Source of the DNA: Legionella maceachernii
Lineage (GTDB): Bacteria; Pseudomonadota; Gammaproteobacteria; Legionellales; Legionellaceae
Length of the DNA: 64,000 nucleotides
NCBI RefSeq assembly: GCF_900167045.1
Contig: NZ_FUXJ01000003.1
Coordinates: 212,578 to 276,577, forward strand
Direction: 5' to 3'
The notes below the pieces were generated by a model, which saw only the letters and a program-made list of their open reading frames with translations, did no database searches and was not told the origin of the DNA. The position numbers and the translations under genes were made by a program. The first letter of the stretch is position 1. Each line of letters opens with the position of its first letter. Positions 28,571 through 39,200 of the stretch are shown one piece after another.

Positions 28571-29437
28571 ATGACTCAAAGCATGACGGCTTTTGCCAGA
28601 GTACAAAAAGAACTGGATACAGGTATTTTTTGTTGGGAAATCCGATCGGTAAATCATCGTTATCTGGATGCGACTTTTCGAATTCCTGACGCATTTCGAT
28701 TTTTGGAAACCGCATTACGTGCCATGCTGCGTGGCAAGATAAGTCGTGGTAAATTAGAATGTCAGCTTAAGTTTCAAGATGTCGGTAGTCATGATCAGGC
28801 TATCCTTATCAATGAAAATTTAGTCAATGGGTTAATTAATGCAGGAAATAAATTATCCGCCACTCACCATTTGGCGAATGATTTGTCTTTAACTGCTCTC
28901 CTGACTTGGCCTGGCGTTGCACAAACAACGCAACCTGATATTGAAATGTTAGGTCAATATGCGGAACAATTATTCGATGAAGCATTAACCCGATTGCTTA
29001 AAATGAGAGAAATAGAAGGACAAGCTTTGCAAACTTATGTGCTAGGCCGTCTGGAAAATTTAAGCGTTGTTGTGAACAATGCAATGCTTCATGTGGCGGC
29101 TAATACACAACAAGCTCGAGACAAATTACTTAATCGTTTGAAAACATTGCAAATGGATGTGGATAATGTTCGAATTGAGCAAGAAATTGCCCTATTGCTA
29201 ACGCGTTTAGACGTCAGTGAAGAATTGGATCGACTGCAGATGCACATTAAAGAAGTGGCTAACGTTTTAAAAAATACTGAAGCGGCTGGGCGGCGTTTAG
29301 ATTTTCTAATGCAAGAGTTAAATCGAGAGGCAAACACACTTAGCTCGAAATCAGATTCAATGGTGTTGACTCAATGTGCAGTTGAAATGAAAGTGCTAAT
29401 CGAACAAATGCGAGAACAAATTCAAAATATAGAGTGA
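28571..29437 (+). CDS. yicC: YicC family endoribonuclease-like protein
   Basis: A 288-residue YicC protein (E. coli 287). It begins [11 protein letters not shown], the conserved YicC start, has [13 protein letters not shown] near residue 25, and ends with the conserved [19 protein letters not shown]...[18 protein letters not shown]. The frame is open 19 codons further up to 28514, but the family N-terminus fixes the start at ATG 28571. YicC has been linked to RNA turnover and growth in stationary phase. Its stop codon lies only a few bases before the gmk start, as in many proteobacteria where yicC and gmk are adjacent. Confidence 0.93.
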   Translation: MTQSMTAFARVQKELDTGIFCWEIRSVNHRYLDATFRIPDAFRFLETALRAMLRGKISRGKLECQLKFQDVGSHDQAILINENLVNGLINAGNKLSATHHLANDLSLTALLTWPGVAQTTQPDIEMLGQYAEQLFDEALTRLLKMREIEGQALQTYVLGRLENLSVVVNNAMLHVAANTQQARDKLLNRLKTLQMDVDNVRIEQEIALLLTRLDVSEELDRLQMHIKEVANVLKNTEAAGRRLDFLMQELNREANTLSSKSDSMVLTQCAVEMKVLIEQMREQIQNIE

Positions 29438-29442
29438 TAACT

Positions 29443-30072
29443 ATGGATGCACCTTATCCGGGTAATTTAATTATTGTTGCTGCTCCTTCAGGTGGAGGCA
29501 AAACGAGCCTAGTTAAAAAATTAGTGAGCACTTTGGAGCATATCGAGGTCTCTATTTCTCATACGACTCGGAAAATGCGTCCTGGAGAAAGGGATGGTGT
29601 GGATTATTTTTTTATCAATGAACAGCAATTTTTAGAGATGATTAATGCCAATGCCTTTATTGAGCATGCGCAAGTGTTTAATCATTATTATGGCACTTCA
29701 GTGAAGCAAATTAATGCACGACTTGCAGCAGGGATTGACGTGGTGTTAGATATCGATTGGCAAGGTGCTCAACAGATCAAAACAATTTTCCCCGATGCAA
29801 TTTCAGTGTTTATTATTCCGCCTTCTCTGGAAATTTTACAAAAAAGACTCTTTGATCGACGCCAAGACGACGAAGAAGTGATTGGTAATCGCATGAAACG
29901 AGCCCAAGACGAATTAAGCCATTTTTCTGAATTTGATTACCTTATTGTGAATGATGATTTCGATAAGGCTTCTTTAGAGTTACAATCCATTGTTATGGCA
30001 AGTCGCTTGCGGATGGCACGCCAAAAAATAGAGCAAGGAAAATTACTTTCTTTCCTGCTTGCATCGCAGTAA
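29443..30072 (+). CDS. gmk: guanylate kinase
   Basis: Gmk phosphorylates GMP to GDP with ATP. The Walker A motif is [12 protein letters not shown] near residue 13, followed by [21 protein letters not shown], the GMP-binding segment, and FEEmi-like [24 protein letters not shown]. The 209-residue length from ATG 29443 equals the family norm. A GTG at 29434, overlapping the yicC stop, is an alternative start. It leads the gmk-rpoZ-spoT run, the same order as in E. coli, which ties GTP supply to (p)ppGpp metabolism. Confidence 0.96.
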   Translation: MDAPYPGNLIIVAAPSGGGKTSLVKKLVSTLEHIEVSISHTTRKMRPGERDGVDYFFINEQQFLEMINANAFIEHAQVFNHYYGTSVKQINARLAAGIDVVLDIDWQGAQQIKTIFPDAISVFIIPPSLEILQKRLFDRRQDDEEVIGNRMKRAQDELSHFSEFDYLIVNDDFDKASLELQSIVMASRLRMARQKIEQGKLLSFLLASQ

Positions 30073-30193
30073 AATAGAGTATTTTCGCCTCAGTTTGGGA
30101 TGCATTTGTCAAACCGACAGACGTTTTATCCTGTCTGGGGCTGCTCAGAACGTACAAGCATTCTGCTTGAGCTATTAATTCGGAGGTAAGAAT

Positions 30194-30397
30194 ATGGCAC
30201 GTGTGACTGTGGAAGATTGTTTAGAACATGTAGCAAATCGCTTTGAACTGGTAATGGTTGCTACAAAGCGTGCTCGAGATATCGCAGTGCGAGGAGAACA
30301 ACCTTTAGTGGAGTGGGAAAATGATAAACCCACAGTGGTTGCTCTTCGAGAAATTGCGCAAGGGTTAATTACGCCAGAGATATTGGAAAAGGATTAG
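30194..30397 (+). CDS. rpoZ: RNA polymerase omega subunit
   Basis: The small omega subunit aids RNA polymerase assembly and forms part of the ppGpp site. The 67 residues match the conserved core: [28 protein letters not shown] and [15 protein letters not shown]. It lacks the longer C-terminal tail of E. coli omega (91 residues), as do many other proteobacterial forms. A strong GGAGGT precedes the ATG. It lies between gmk and spoT. Confidence 0.96.
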   Translation: MARVTVEDCLEHVANRFELVMVATKRARDIAVRGEQPLVEWENDKPTVVALREIAQGLITPEILEKD

Positions 30398-30715
30398 GAT
30401 TTAACAACCCCAATTGACTATATTACTAATAAAGGCCTTGTAAATATTAAGTTTTGCACTAAAGGGCCTTCGCATGACATACGTCTTACGTTCTGCGGTT
30501 ATCGGCGGAATTGAGTGATGTTACACGATGGATGAATCCCGCGAAGAAGTTACGGGCGTGGGGTTAAGAGTGAGATTGGATTTAATAAATCGTGCGTAGC
30601 CCTGGGTTTTCGAGCACGCGATTATTGTCATGTGCTCATAAGCTTTTGTTGAATGATAATCTGCTGTTGACTTTGCCTAATAAAGGTTAGCGGTAGTGGA
30701 ATAGGGGAGTACGGC
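30398..30715. other. spacer between rpoZ and spoT without a gene
   Basis: No coding sequence or convincing RNA structure is seen in these 318 bases. An imperfect inverted pair AAGGCC/GGGCCTT (about 30430-30475) could form a loose hairpin. A TTGACT near 30667 may belong to a spoT promoter, but no matching -10 is convincing. Confidence 0.5.
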
Positions 30716-32839
30716 GTGGGCTACTTTAAGGAGCTGGATGAAGAGCTTAAATGCTACCTTGAGCAACCGCTTATTGAAAAATGCTATCAAGCTTATTTAG
30801 TGGCTGAAAAAGCACACCGCGGCCAAATGCGCCGCTCAGGTGAACCCTATATTACTCACCCGGTCGCAGCGGCATTAATTTTAGCCCGTATGCGGCTTGA
30901 TCATCAAACCATCATGGCAACCCTTCTGCATGATGTAGTCGAAGACACTTCCATCAGTAAAGAGGATCTTATCCAGCAATTCGGTGAGGATGTCACTGCT
31001 TTAGTGGATGGGGTAACTAAGTTAACAAAGATTAAATTCGAATCGCGAGCCGAAGCACAAGCGGAAAATTTTCGCAAAATGGTGTTGGCGATGGTCAAAG
31101 ACATTCGAGTTATTATCGTAAAACTCGCTGATCGCTTTCACAATATGCATACTTTAGGCTCAATGCCCTCCGTTAAGCGACGAAGAATTGCTATTGAGAC
31201 TTTGGAAATTTATGCACCCATTGCGAATCGCCTAGGAATGCACGCCATTTATACCGGTCTTGAAGATTTAGGCTTTCAAGCGCTTTATCCCATGCGTTAT
31301 CAAGCAATCAAATCAGCGGTTGAAAAAGCACGAGGCAACCGACGTGAACTAACCCAGAAAATTGAAAAAGATTTACAAGAGGCCCTAAATGGGTTGAATA
31401 TTCCCTACGAACACGTTTTTGGCCGGCAAAAACATTTATACAGTATTTATCGCAAGATGCGGCAAAAAAAAGCTTCTTTCACTGAAATCACGGATGTTTT
31501 TGCATTTCGGATAATTACAGAAGACATTGATTCCTGTTATAGAGTGATGGGTGCCCTGCATCGCACCTATAAGCCAGTGCCGCAGCGGTTTAAAGATTAC
31601 ATTGGTATACCGAAAGCAAATGGATATCAATCATTACACACGACGTTATTTGGCCCTTACGGGGTACCTTTAGAGGTACAAATTCGTACGCGCGACATGG
31701 ATAAAGTGGCTGAAAATGGAGTGGCTGCTCACTGGATTTATAAATCGTCTGGTTTGGAAGTGAATGAAGCCCAATTGCGAGCTCGCGAATGGGTGCAGCG
31801 ATTGTTAGAAATGCAGCGAATCACAGGAAGCTCTTTAGAATTTATAGAAAACGTGAAAATTGACCTTTTCCCAGATGAAGTTTATGTTTTCACCCCGAAA
31901 GGCCATATTATGGAGCTACCAAAAGGAGCAACACCGGTTGATTTTGCTTATACCGTTCATTCAGGGGTGGGTAACGGTTGTGTGGCTGCCAAGGTTAATC
32001 GCCGGTTAGTCCCTTTGAGTGTCCCTCTCACCAACGGGCAAACTGTCGAAATTATTACTGCCCCTGGCGCCCATCCTAATCCTGCTTGGTTAAATTTTGT
32101 GGTTACGGGTAAGGCCCGTTCCAACATCCGCCATTTTCTCAAGAGTCAGCAACATGCTGAGTCCATCGTTCTCGGCAAGCGCTTACTTGAGCAATCCATC
32201 ACTGAATTAGGAAGTGACTATAATAAAGTCCCTCCTGAGACCTTACAGGCATTACTTCACGATCTCAGCTACAAATCAGAGGATGAGCTGCTGTACGCCA
32301 TAGGTATTGGTAATCAAATGCCAATGGTAATTGCCAAACGGCTATTCTTAAATCAAGATGCCAGCGAACTGGATAAAGCGGACAAAAGCCGTCCTTTAGC
32401 CATCAAAGGCACTGAAGGGATGGTGGTGCATTTTGCTGATTGCTGCCAACCTATTCCAGGTGATAACATTGTGGGTCGTTTTCAACAAGGACGAGGAATT
32501 ATGGTACACGCCAGCGATTGCCCTAATATAAACCAAGGACGTAGCCATCCTGAGCAACTTATTTCATTGCGTTGGGATGAGCAAGTTGAAGGGGAGTATT
32601 GGGTTGATATTACCGTTGAGGTAGCTAATCAACGAGGGGTGTTGGCAGCTCTTGCTACTGCTATTTCTGAAGCAGAGTCTAATATAGGGAATATTAATGT
32701 CGATCCGAGGGATGGACGCCATAATGCAGTCACTTTTTCCATCAGTGTACGCGACAGATCTCACTTGGCGCGAGTGATGCGTCGTTTGCGTGCCAACAAA
32801 GTAGTCATGCGCCTTTATCGTAAAAAGCAGGGAGAATAA
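30716..32839 (+). CDS. spoT: SpoT, bifunctional (p)ppGpp synthetase/hydrolase
   Basis: SpoT makes and degrades the stringent-response alarmone. The 707 residues contain an HD hydrolase domain (HPVAAALI, then LLHDVVEDT near 75), a synthetase domain with RFKDYIGIPKANGYQSLHTT near 300, a TGS domain (VYVFTPKGHIMELPKGATPVDFAY), and a C-terminal ACT domain. The intact HD motif plus the RFKD loop (RelA-only enzymes have E-x-D-D) indicate a bifunctional enzyme. Translation probably begins at GTG 30716, with GGGGAG about 8 bases upstream and a family-like N-terminus. It is followed by ridA after 3 bases. In Legionella, SpoT is tied to the switch between replication and transmission. Confidence 0.96.
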   Translation: MGYFKELDEELKCYLEQPLIEKCYQAYLVAEKAHRGQMRRSGEPYITHPVAAALILARMRLDHQTIMATLLHDVVEDTSISKEDLIQQFGEDVTALVDGVTKLTKIKFESRAEAQAENFRKMVLAMVKDIRVIIVKLADRFHNMHTLGSMPSVKRRRIAIETLEIYAPIANRLGMHAIYTGLEDLGFQALYPMRYQAIKSAVEKARGNRRELTQKIEKDLQEALNGLNIPYEHVFGRQKHLYSIYRKMRQKKASFTEITDVFAFRIITEDIDSCYRVMGALHRTYKPVPQRFKDYIGIPKANGYQSLHTTLFGPYGVPLEVQIRTRDMDKVAENGVAAHWIYKSSGLEVNEAQLRAREWVQRLLEMQRITGSSLEFIENVKIDLFPDEVYVFTPKGHIMELPKGATPVDFAYTVHSGVGNGCVAAKVNRRLVPLSVPLTNGQTVEIITAPGAHPNPAWLNFVVTGKARSNIRHFLKSQQHAESIVLGKRLLEQSITELGSDYNKVPPETLQALLHDLSYKSEDELLYAIGIGNQMPMVIAKRLFLNQDASELDKADKSRPLAIKGTEGMVVHFADCCQPIPGDNIVGRFQQGRGIMVHASDCPNINQGRSHPEQLISLRWDEQVEGEYWVDITVEVANQRGVLAALATAISEAESNIGNINVDPRDGRHNAVTFSISVRDRSHLARVMRRLRANKVVMRLYRKKQGE

Positions 32840-32842
32840 TCA

Positions 32843-33235
32843 ATGCAACCTATCCAAACTGATTTGGCACCCGCAGCAATTGGTACATATAGTCAAGCAA
32901 TTCGTTGCGATAACACGGTCTATTTATCAGGTCAAATTCCGCTCGATCCTAATACTATGCAGCTCTGTAGTGACGAAATTCGTATGCAGATTAATCAAGT
33001 GTTTGACAATTTAGCTGCTGTTTGTGAGGCCGCAGGGGGTGGTTTGGCTGACCTGGTGAGAATTACAGTATACCTCACCGATTTAAACCATTTCCCTTTA
33101 ATTAATGAGGCAATGACGCGTTATTTTACTGAGCCTTATCCCGCTAGAGCTGCGATCGGTGTGTCCGCGCTCCCTCGTGGTGCTCAAATCGAAATCGATG
33201 GAATAATGGTGCTAAAATCATCACATCGAGGATAG
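32843..33235 (+). CDS. ridA: RidA family enamine/imine deaminase
   Basis: RidA hydrolyses reactive enamine/imine intermediates such as 2-aminoacrylate made by PLP enzymes. The 130 residues show the conserved [11 protein letters not shown] start, [45 protein letters not shown] with the catalytic-site Arg. Length is typical (about 128). It begins 3 bases after spoT, an arrangement also found in pseudomonads, so it is co-transcribed with spoT. Confidence 0.94.
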   Translation: MQPIQTDLAPAAIGTYSQAIRCDNTVYLSGQIPLDPNTMQLCSDEIRMQINQVFDNLAAVCEAAGGGLADLVRITVYLTDLNHFPLINEAMTRYFTEPYPARAAIGVSALPRGAQIEIDGIMVLKSSHRG

Positions 33236-33239
33236 TCGT

Positions 33240-33728
33240 GTGAATAATAAACAATACGCCCAAACTGGGCGTTTAATGTTTATTATTGCGTGGTTGATGC
33301 TTTTTGTGCTCTTGTTCGTCTTTTTTTACTCTTATAATGAAAGCGAGCAAGGCTCTTATCAAGTTGAGCATGGAACCATTACAATCACACCAGATGCTGA
33401 AGGGCATTACCGTATAGACGGCTATATCAATGATTATCCAGTGAAATTCCTGGTGGATACAGGAGCTAGTCTGGTGGCTATTTCACAGAATTTAGCTGCT
33501 CAATTAGGATTGCAAGGCCGTTACGTTATCCGGTTACAGACAGCGGGTGGTGAAGTGACAGGCTCCTTAACACGCTTGCAAAAACTAAGTTTTGGCAGGT
33601 TTACACTGAATAATATCAAGGCAGTGATTATTGCTGGTGGTAAAGAGGATGAAGTGCTATTAGGGATGAATGTTTTGTCTCAGTTTAACTTATCGCAACA
33701 AGATAAGCGTTTAATGATAAAGAAGTGA
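33240..33728 (+). CDS. membrane-anchored retropepsin-like aspartic protease
   Basis: A 162-residue protein with an N-terminal membrane anchor (about 12-32, FIIAWLMLFVLLFVFFYS) and a retroviral-type aspartic protease domain. The active-site motif FLVDTGASLVAIS lies near residue 77, and the second hydrophobic element EVLLGMNVLSQF near 142 matches the family's LGM-x-L-L end. The clan AA family TIGR02281-type proteins are of this size and topology, with the domain facing the periplasm; substrates are unknown. Translation probably starts at GTG 33240, four bases after the ridA stop, so it is in the same operon. Confidence 0.88.
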   Translation: MNNKQYAQTGRLMFIIAWLMLFVLLFVFFYSYNESEQGSYQVEHGTITITPDAEGHYRIDGYINDYPVKFLVDTGASLVAISQNLAAQLGLQGRYVIRLQTAGGEVTGSLTRLQKLSFGRFTLNNIKAVIIAGGKEDEVLLGMNVLSQFNLSQQDKRLMIKK

Positions 33729-33740
33729 GTTTAGGTTTGT

Positions 33741-35591
33741 ATGAGTATAGTTTCCCTTCACAATGTCCTCTTAAATTTAGCGGGTAATTGTTTGCTTGAT
33801 CAAGTGGACTGGCAAATCCAACCTCGTGATCGGGTTGCATTGGTGGGGCGAAATGGAGCGGGAAAGTCCACTTTATTGCGTCTTTTGCAAGGCGAATTGG
33901 TCCCGGATAGCGGGCAAATCAATCAGATGAGTGGTTTGCGCATCGCTGGTTTAACCCAAGAAGTACCGTTGGATGCTAATGACGAAACGGTCTATCATTT
34001 TCTGGTGAAAAGCTTAGGTGAAGTTGGCGAAGTGTTAAGCCAATTTCAGCAGTTATCAAATTCAAGCGATACATCTGCTTTGGCGCATTGTCAGCAGCAA
34101 ATGGATCATCTGCATGCTTGGGATTTGTTGCCACGCGTAGAAATGATGGCCAGTCGTTTAGGCGTTGATACCCAAGCTAAAATGAGTAAATTATCGGGTG
34201 GGATGAAGCGCCGTGCTCTATTGGCAGCAGCGCTTATTGTCTCTCCTGATCTTTTATTACTTGATGAGCCTACTAACCACTTGGATGTGAATGCCATCGA
34301 GTGGTTAGAATCCTATTTAAAAACCTATTCAGGCAGCGTGTTAGTAGTTACTCATGATCGCGAGTTTTTAAGCCAAGTGGCCAATCGCATTGTGGAAATC
34401 GATCGAGGGAAACTCTATTCCTACGAATGTGATTATGAGACTTATTTGGATAGACGAGAAGCGATGCGCTTGAGCGAGCAAAAACAGAATGAACTTTTTG
34501 ATAAGCGCTTAGCTGAGGAAGAAGCTTGGATAAGAACAGGAATTAAAGCACGCCGCACTCGTAACGAAGGCCGAGTTCGTGCACTTAAGGCCATGCGCGA
34601 ACAATATAAAGCTCGTCGCGAACAATTAGGCAAAATGCAGGGACTGACGTTGGATGTCACGCGCTCAGGAGAGATTGTTCTTGAAGCAAAGCATCTTAAT
34701 TATCAGATTTCTGGTAAAACATTAATCAATGATTTCTCCCTGCTGCTGACTCGCGGCGATAAAATAGGGATTATTGGTCCCAACGGTTGTGGGAAAACCA
34801 CATTAATACGCTTGTTGCTAGGCGAGCTAAAGCCGGATTCTGGCACACTCAAACATGGCACCTCGTTGGAGGTCGCCTATTTTGATCAATTGCGCCGGCG
34901 CTTAGACGAGCAGCAAACCGTGATGGCTAATGTGGCCGAGGGAGCCGATCATGTCACCATTAACGGTAAACAAAAGCATGTGGCATCCTATCTACGTGAA
35001 TTTTTATTCCCTCCCGAACGCTTCAATCAAGCCGTTTCAACCCTTTCCGGAGGAGAACGAAATCGTTTGTTATTGGCCAAATTATTCGCCAAACCGGTGA
35101 ATCTTCTGGTCATGGATGAGCCGACTAATGACTTAGACATAGAAACCCTCGAGCTACTTGAAAACAGGCTCATGGAATACCGCGGAACGCTACTCTTAAT
35201 TAGCCATGACAGAGCCTTTATTAATCAAGTCGTTACTTCGGTGCTGGTCTATGAAGAGGATGGGAAATTTAATGAATACGTTGGCGGATATGAGGATTAC
35301 CGCGCGCAGAAAAAACAACAACGCGAACAAGCGGTTTCACCCAAGCCTGCAAAACGAGCCAGCAGTTCCACCAAACTTAGCTTCAATGAGCAACGCGAAT
35401 TGTCACAATTACCGAAAAAAATTGAAGCGTTAGAGGAGAAAATTTCAGCACTGCAACTTAAAATGGCTGAGCCCGAATTTTATCAACAAGAAGCGCAGAT
35501 TATTAGCGAATGCAATCGACAGCTCTTGCAGGACGAAGAAGAACTGGCGAAACTCTATGCTCGTTGGGAAGCTTTGGAAGAGAGAGGGTAA
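33741..35591 (+). CDS. uup: Uup, ABC-F family ATPase
   Basis: A soluble ABC-F protein with two ATPase domains and no membrane segment; the family acts on ribosomes. First Walker A GRNGAGKST near residue 37 with LSGGMKRR and LLLDEPTNHLD; second Walker A GPNGCGKTT near 350 with LSGGERNR and LVMDEPTNDLD. Between them is the arm linker with RRTRNEGRVRALKAMR. A Lys/Glu-rich C-terminal coiled coil (about 530-616), the Uup-specific domain, separates it from EttA. 616 residues is normal (E. coli 635). ATG 33741 lies 12 bases after the preceding gene. Confidence 0.94.
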   Translation: MSIVSLHNVLLNLAGNCLLDQVDWQIQPRDRVALVGRNGAGKSTLLRLLQGELVPDSGQINQMSGLRIAGLTQEVPLDANDETVYHFLVKSLGEVGEVLSQFQQLSNSSDTSALAHCQQQMDHLHAWDLLPRVEMMASRLGVDTQAKMSKLSGGMKRRALLAAALIVSPDLLLLDEPTNHLDVNAIEWLESYLKTYSGSVLVVTHDREFLSQVANRIVEIDRGKLYSYECDYETYLDRREAMRLSEQKQNELFDKRLAEEEAWIRTGIKARRTRNEGRVRALKAMREQYKARREQLGKMQGLTLDVTRSGEIVLEAKHLNYQISGKTLINDFSLLLTRGDKIGIIGPNGCGKTTLIRLLLGELKPDSGTLKHGTSLEVAYFDQLRRRLDEQQTVMANVAEGADHVTINGKQKHVASYLREFLFPPERFNQAVSTLSGGERNRLLLAKLFAKPVNLLVMDEPTNDLDIETLELLENRLMEYRGTLLLISHDRAFINQVVTSVLVYEEDGKFNEYVGGYEDYRAQKKQQREQAVSPKPAKRASSSTKLSFNEQRELSQLPKKIEALEEKISALQLKMAEPEFYQQEAQIISECNRQLLQDEEELAKLYARWEALEERG

Positions 35592-35593
35592 CT

Positions 35594-36022
35594 ATGGACA
35601 GTATGCTCACGGTTGCATTAGTCGTTTTGCTCAGTTCGATTGTGGTGTTTTTTTCGAAAGAATTTGGCGACTTATTTAAAAAAATATTCGCCATTCCCGG
35701 CATGAAGCTCTTTTTGCCACTTACCTTAGCGACGGCTTTAGTGGTTAATTATGAATCTTGGGCCTATTATGGCCTTATAAAATTTCAAGATTTTTGGCTA
35801 GGGCTAACGGGAATATTAGCCAGTTGGATGCCTTTTCATAAAGGCGCAAGCAGTGTGGCAAAAATTTTAACTCTCATGATCTTATCCTTTCTTCCCGTTA
35901 TTGCTATTGATTATTGGATAAAGAGGAAGAGAAGCTACCAATCTTATCAATACCCCGGTTTAACAATTACGGTTTTATGGCTAATTTTTGCTGTGCTGTT
36001 CACCATTGATTATCGCTATTAA
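35594..36022 (+). CDS. small inner-membrane protein, unknown function
   Basis: A 142-residue hydrophobic protein with four predicted membrane segments (about 4-22, 32-52, 92-110, 119-137) and a short Lys/Arg cluster (KRKRSYQSYQ) before the last one. I do not recognise the family. I start it at ATG 35594, two bases after the uup stop, with GAGGG just upstream; a longer frame from 35510 would overlap uup. The tight junction implies translational coupling to uup and the same operon. Confidence 0.6.
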   Translation: MDSMLTVALVVLLSSIVVFFSKEFGDLFKKIFAIPGMKLFLPLTLATALVVNYESWAYYGLIKFQDFWLGLTGILASWMPFHKGASSVAKILTLMILSFLPVIAIDYWIKRKRSYQSYQYPGLTITVLWLIFAVLFTIDYRY

Positions 36023-36210
36023 ATAAAGTTAGACCTCTAAACATGATCGGTTTATTCCCACTAATGCAACCTTGGGCAAAGGTAGGGTCAGTAAAAGAAG
36101 AAATAAAGAATAACCATTTTATTCATGCCACATTCTTGTAGCTTTGGTATACTATACAAATTATACGGACTTTCTTTCATTTCCAGCCTTTTCAACAAAA
36201 ACACAGGAAA

Positions 36211-36227
36211 CTTAAGGTGGAGTTAAG
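36211..36227 (+). promoter_or_regulatory. PmrA-box-like direct repeat upstream of the 1469-residue gene
   Basis: CTTAAG at 36211-36216 and GTTAAG at 36222-36227 are separated by five bases. The PmrA consensus is YTTAAK-N5-YTTAAK, so 11 of 12 positions agree. It lies 57 bases before ATG 36284, with TATAGT about 25 bases downstream as a possible -10. PmrA controls many effector genes in Legionella and Coxiella. This is a single-site observation without statistical support. Confidence 0.4.
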
Positions 36228-36283
36228 AAAGAAAGATTAAAATTAGGGTATATAGTTTTCAAAAATCCGGAGCGGTAGTTCAA

Positions 36284-39200
36284 ATGACCAAAAATATAGC
36301 CTTTCACGCTGCACTTTCAGATTCTCAACTTGCCAGCAAACCCAATGTAATTGATGCTCTTAATGACCTCCTTGCTGCTGGCGCTGCCGATGTGAACCAA
36401 TTTAGACAGGCAATATTAAACCGTAGTGCTATTGTTTGGGATGGTTTAGGTGCACCTCCAAATACCTTTAATGGCCGAGGGGAGGCTAATAGAGATAGTT
36501 TCTTATTAGCAGATGGTGGAAATGGTTATTCGAGGATACGGGGTGGTGGCCCTGATCCTCTCTATGATTTTGCAGCTTTAACTAAGCTTGCGGCTGAAAA
36601 GCGAGTTCTTTTTACACTTAAAGAGGCTACCGAAGCGCAACTTGAGGCTATTTTAGATCCCGATCCCACCAATACCGACAATGAAATCCGCAGAAAACTT
36701 TTTGGAGACAATGGCGTCAGTACATTTGGTCAACCGCAGGTAACGCTAGCTGTCGGTTCATGGAATGTTGCAAACGACAATATTATTACGAATCAAGCCA
36801 TCACTCGGATTAAAGCAGAAGCCGAACGGCAATTATTAATTAAAAAAATTGCAGCACTGGGTGACAATGATAAACCTAAAATTGATGCACTCTTTGCGAG
36901 TATCGGTAATCAAGGTTTGTTTACGGCCGCAGTAAGGGATATTTTTGGCCTTCCGGCAGTTGCCCCTGTGCCTCCAACGTCAACAGATAATATAGTTAAT
37001 GCGATGCAAGTTGGCTCAGTGCTAACTCAAGAGATACAATGGGTTGCGGCTAAAAAAGGGACTGAGCAATTTATTAAGCATATGCCAGACGCTTCTGTCT
37101 TGCGTGAAGCGGCTTCGATAGTTAATCCTCCTTTAGGCAATCCAGTTGATTTCCGTACTCACTTCAGAGCAGAGGCTTGTGTACATTATCTAAAGAATGA
37201 AGATATTCTACCGATGCAAGGCCAATTCGCAGCACGCTACCTTGCAGCGAAATATGCCAACTTACTCGGCAGAGCTGCCGATTTAGAACGAATTGCTGAG
37301 GCGGTAAGCGATGTCTCACTGAAAACTGTCATTCGCGGGAACCCTCCTGGTGGTATCCCTGCGATGCCCGAAGTGGCAGAATTAGGGGCTTCTTTTGACC
37401 ACGCAATTACTGCTGCTACTTTACCTGCCATTCGCCAAGCTGCCGCAAAGCAAGCGTTAAAATTAAAAATCGCACAATGCAACGATGAAGCGGCGCTTAC
37501 TGAATTGATTTCTGTAACCAACGATAATGAATTAAAAACTAAATTAGCTACGCTTAATGCCTTAGGCTATACCGGCAAAAATGAATTTCGCGAGGCCCTC
37601 ACAGGTTCTTCTGCTGCTGATATCGCTGAGATTGTAGCAATGGCGCAAATTCGCAAGAGTTTAGCTATTATCCCCACAGACTCTGCTGCACGAGATAACC
37701 ATTTAAATAAGCTTAAAGAGCTTATCTTGGATCCCAACTTTTCTGCTAAATATTTAAATACCTTTGCTGTGGGCCAACCGAATGCAGTACAAAATGTTTT
37801 AACCAGTTATTTTGCTGACCCAGCAAAACTGAATGCCGCTCGAGAACAGGCTGTGCTCACGTATTTGGAGCATAGAATTGCGCAATTATCAGCACCTGAT
37901 ATCGTAAATTTAGCGGGTGCGGCAGGTAATGCTGGACAGGTAATTAATCTTATTACCCCTTTATTTAGACCGCAACCAGCCGATCTTTCGCAAGATGGGG
38001 TAATTACTCCTGTATTAACTCGTTTAATAACCGATGCGAATCGTGGTGTAGGGTTACAAATTCGCAGTTATGCGGCTGCTGAAGCCATCGCTAGAACCGC
38101 AAAAGCTACCCTTATTGATTTATCAACTGCAAGCCCTGTAAGCAATCAAAACCATACCCATTTATTAGACAAAATCAATAATCCCAATAGCCCGCACCTT
38201 GATCCTTTAATTACTGCAGGCACTTTTCCTGTTAAAGAGAAACAACGCGTTAGAGCAAGTCTAGTTGAAACTTTAGTGCGTAATTTCCCTGCGGACAGAA
38301 TTCCTCCGCTTCCTGCGGCACCCGCCCCGGATCGTTTAACCGCCCTCGCTAAAGCAGCGGATATCGATAAATTTAAAGATGCCTTAAGAGATATTGGTGT
38401 CACTGAGCACGACTGGGTCAATCCAAAAACAATGGAGCAAATCCAGAAAGCCGCTTATGTGCAATTAATCAAACTGGATGGTGAGCAACGGCTACCTTTA
38501 GGAAATGAGAACAACAAAATACATCCCAAATTAATTCAATTAATCGACCAACTTCCTCTAGCTCAGCAGCGTGCTTTATTGGAAAACAATAAAGCCGTAG
38601 TTTCTTTGAGCCAGGTGATTGATCCTAAGGAAGTGGACCGTATCTTAGGCGCAAGCGACGTCGTTGATGATGCTTTTGTCACCGCATTAATTCAAGAAAA
38701 TAAGAAATTGGCTAATTTAACGGGGATTCCAAACAAGGAAGTTGCCAAAATATTAGCAAAGATAGAGCCAGCACTTAATTTAAGCCCTCAGCAGATCACG
38801 CAAATAAGCAACGGTATTTTGAGTGGCCCTAATTTATTTGATCTGGCGGGAGCGGCTCCTAATATTCCTTATATACAAAGCGTGCGAGCCATTGCTGGTT
38901 TTATTGGCCAACGCCAACAGGAAATTTATAATGCGTTTGGGCTGGACAATCCAGGCACTGGATTTGGTGTAGGTCCGAATGACCTAGCGATTCGAACGGC
39001 GGTTCGTGATCAGGAAACGCGCAATCAACATGTTTTGGCGCTCTACACTCCCGCATCAGGTGAGAGTAAAGTCATCTATAAAGGCATCGCAGGATTAACT
39101 AAATCTGCTCCCCTTAGCCAAGCGGCTGCGACAGCAATTCATAACGCGATAAAAGACTCAAAAACCCACAGTGAATTTATTGGGAAAATTACAAAGCCTG

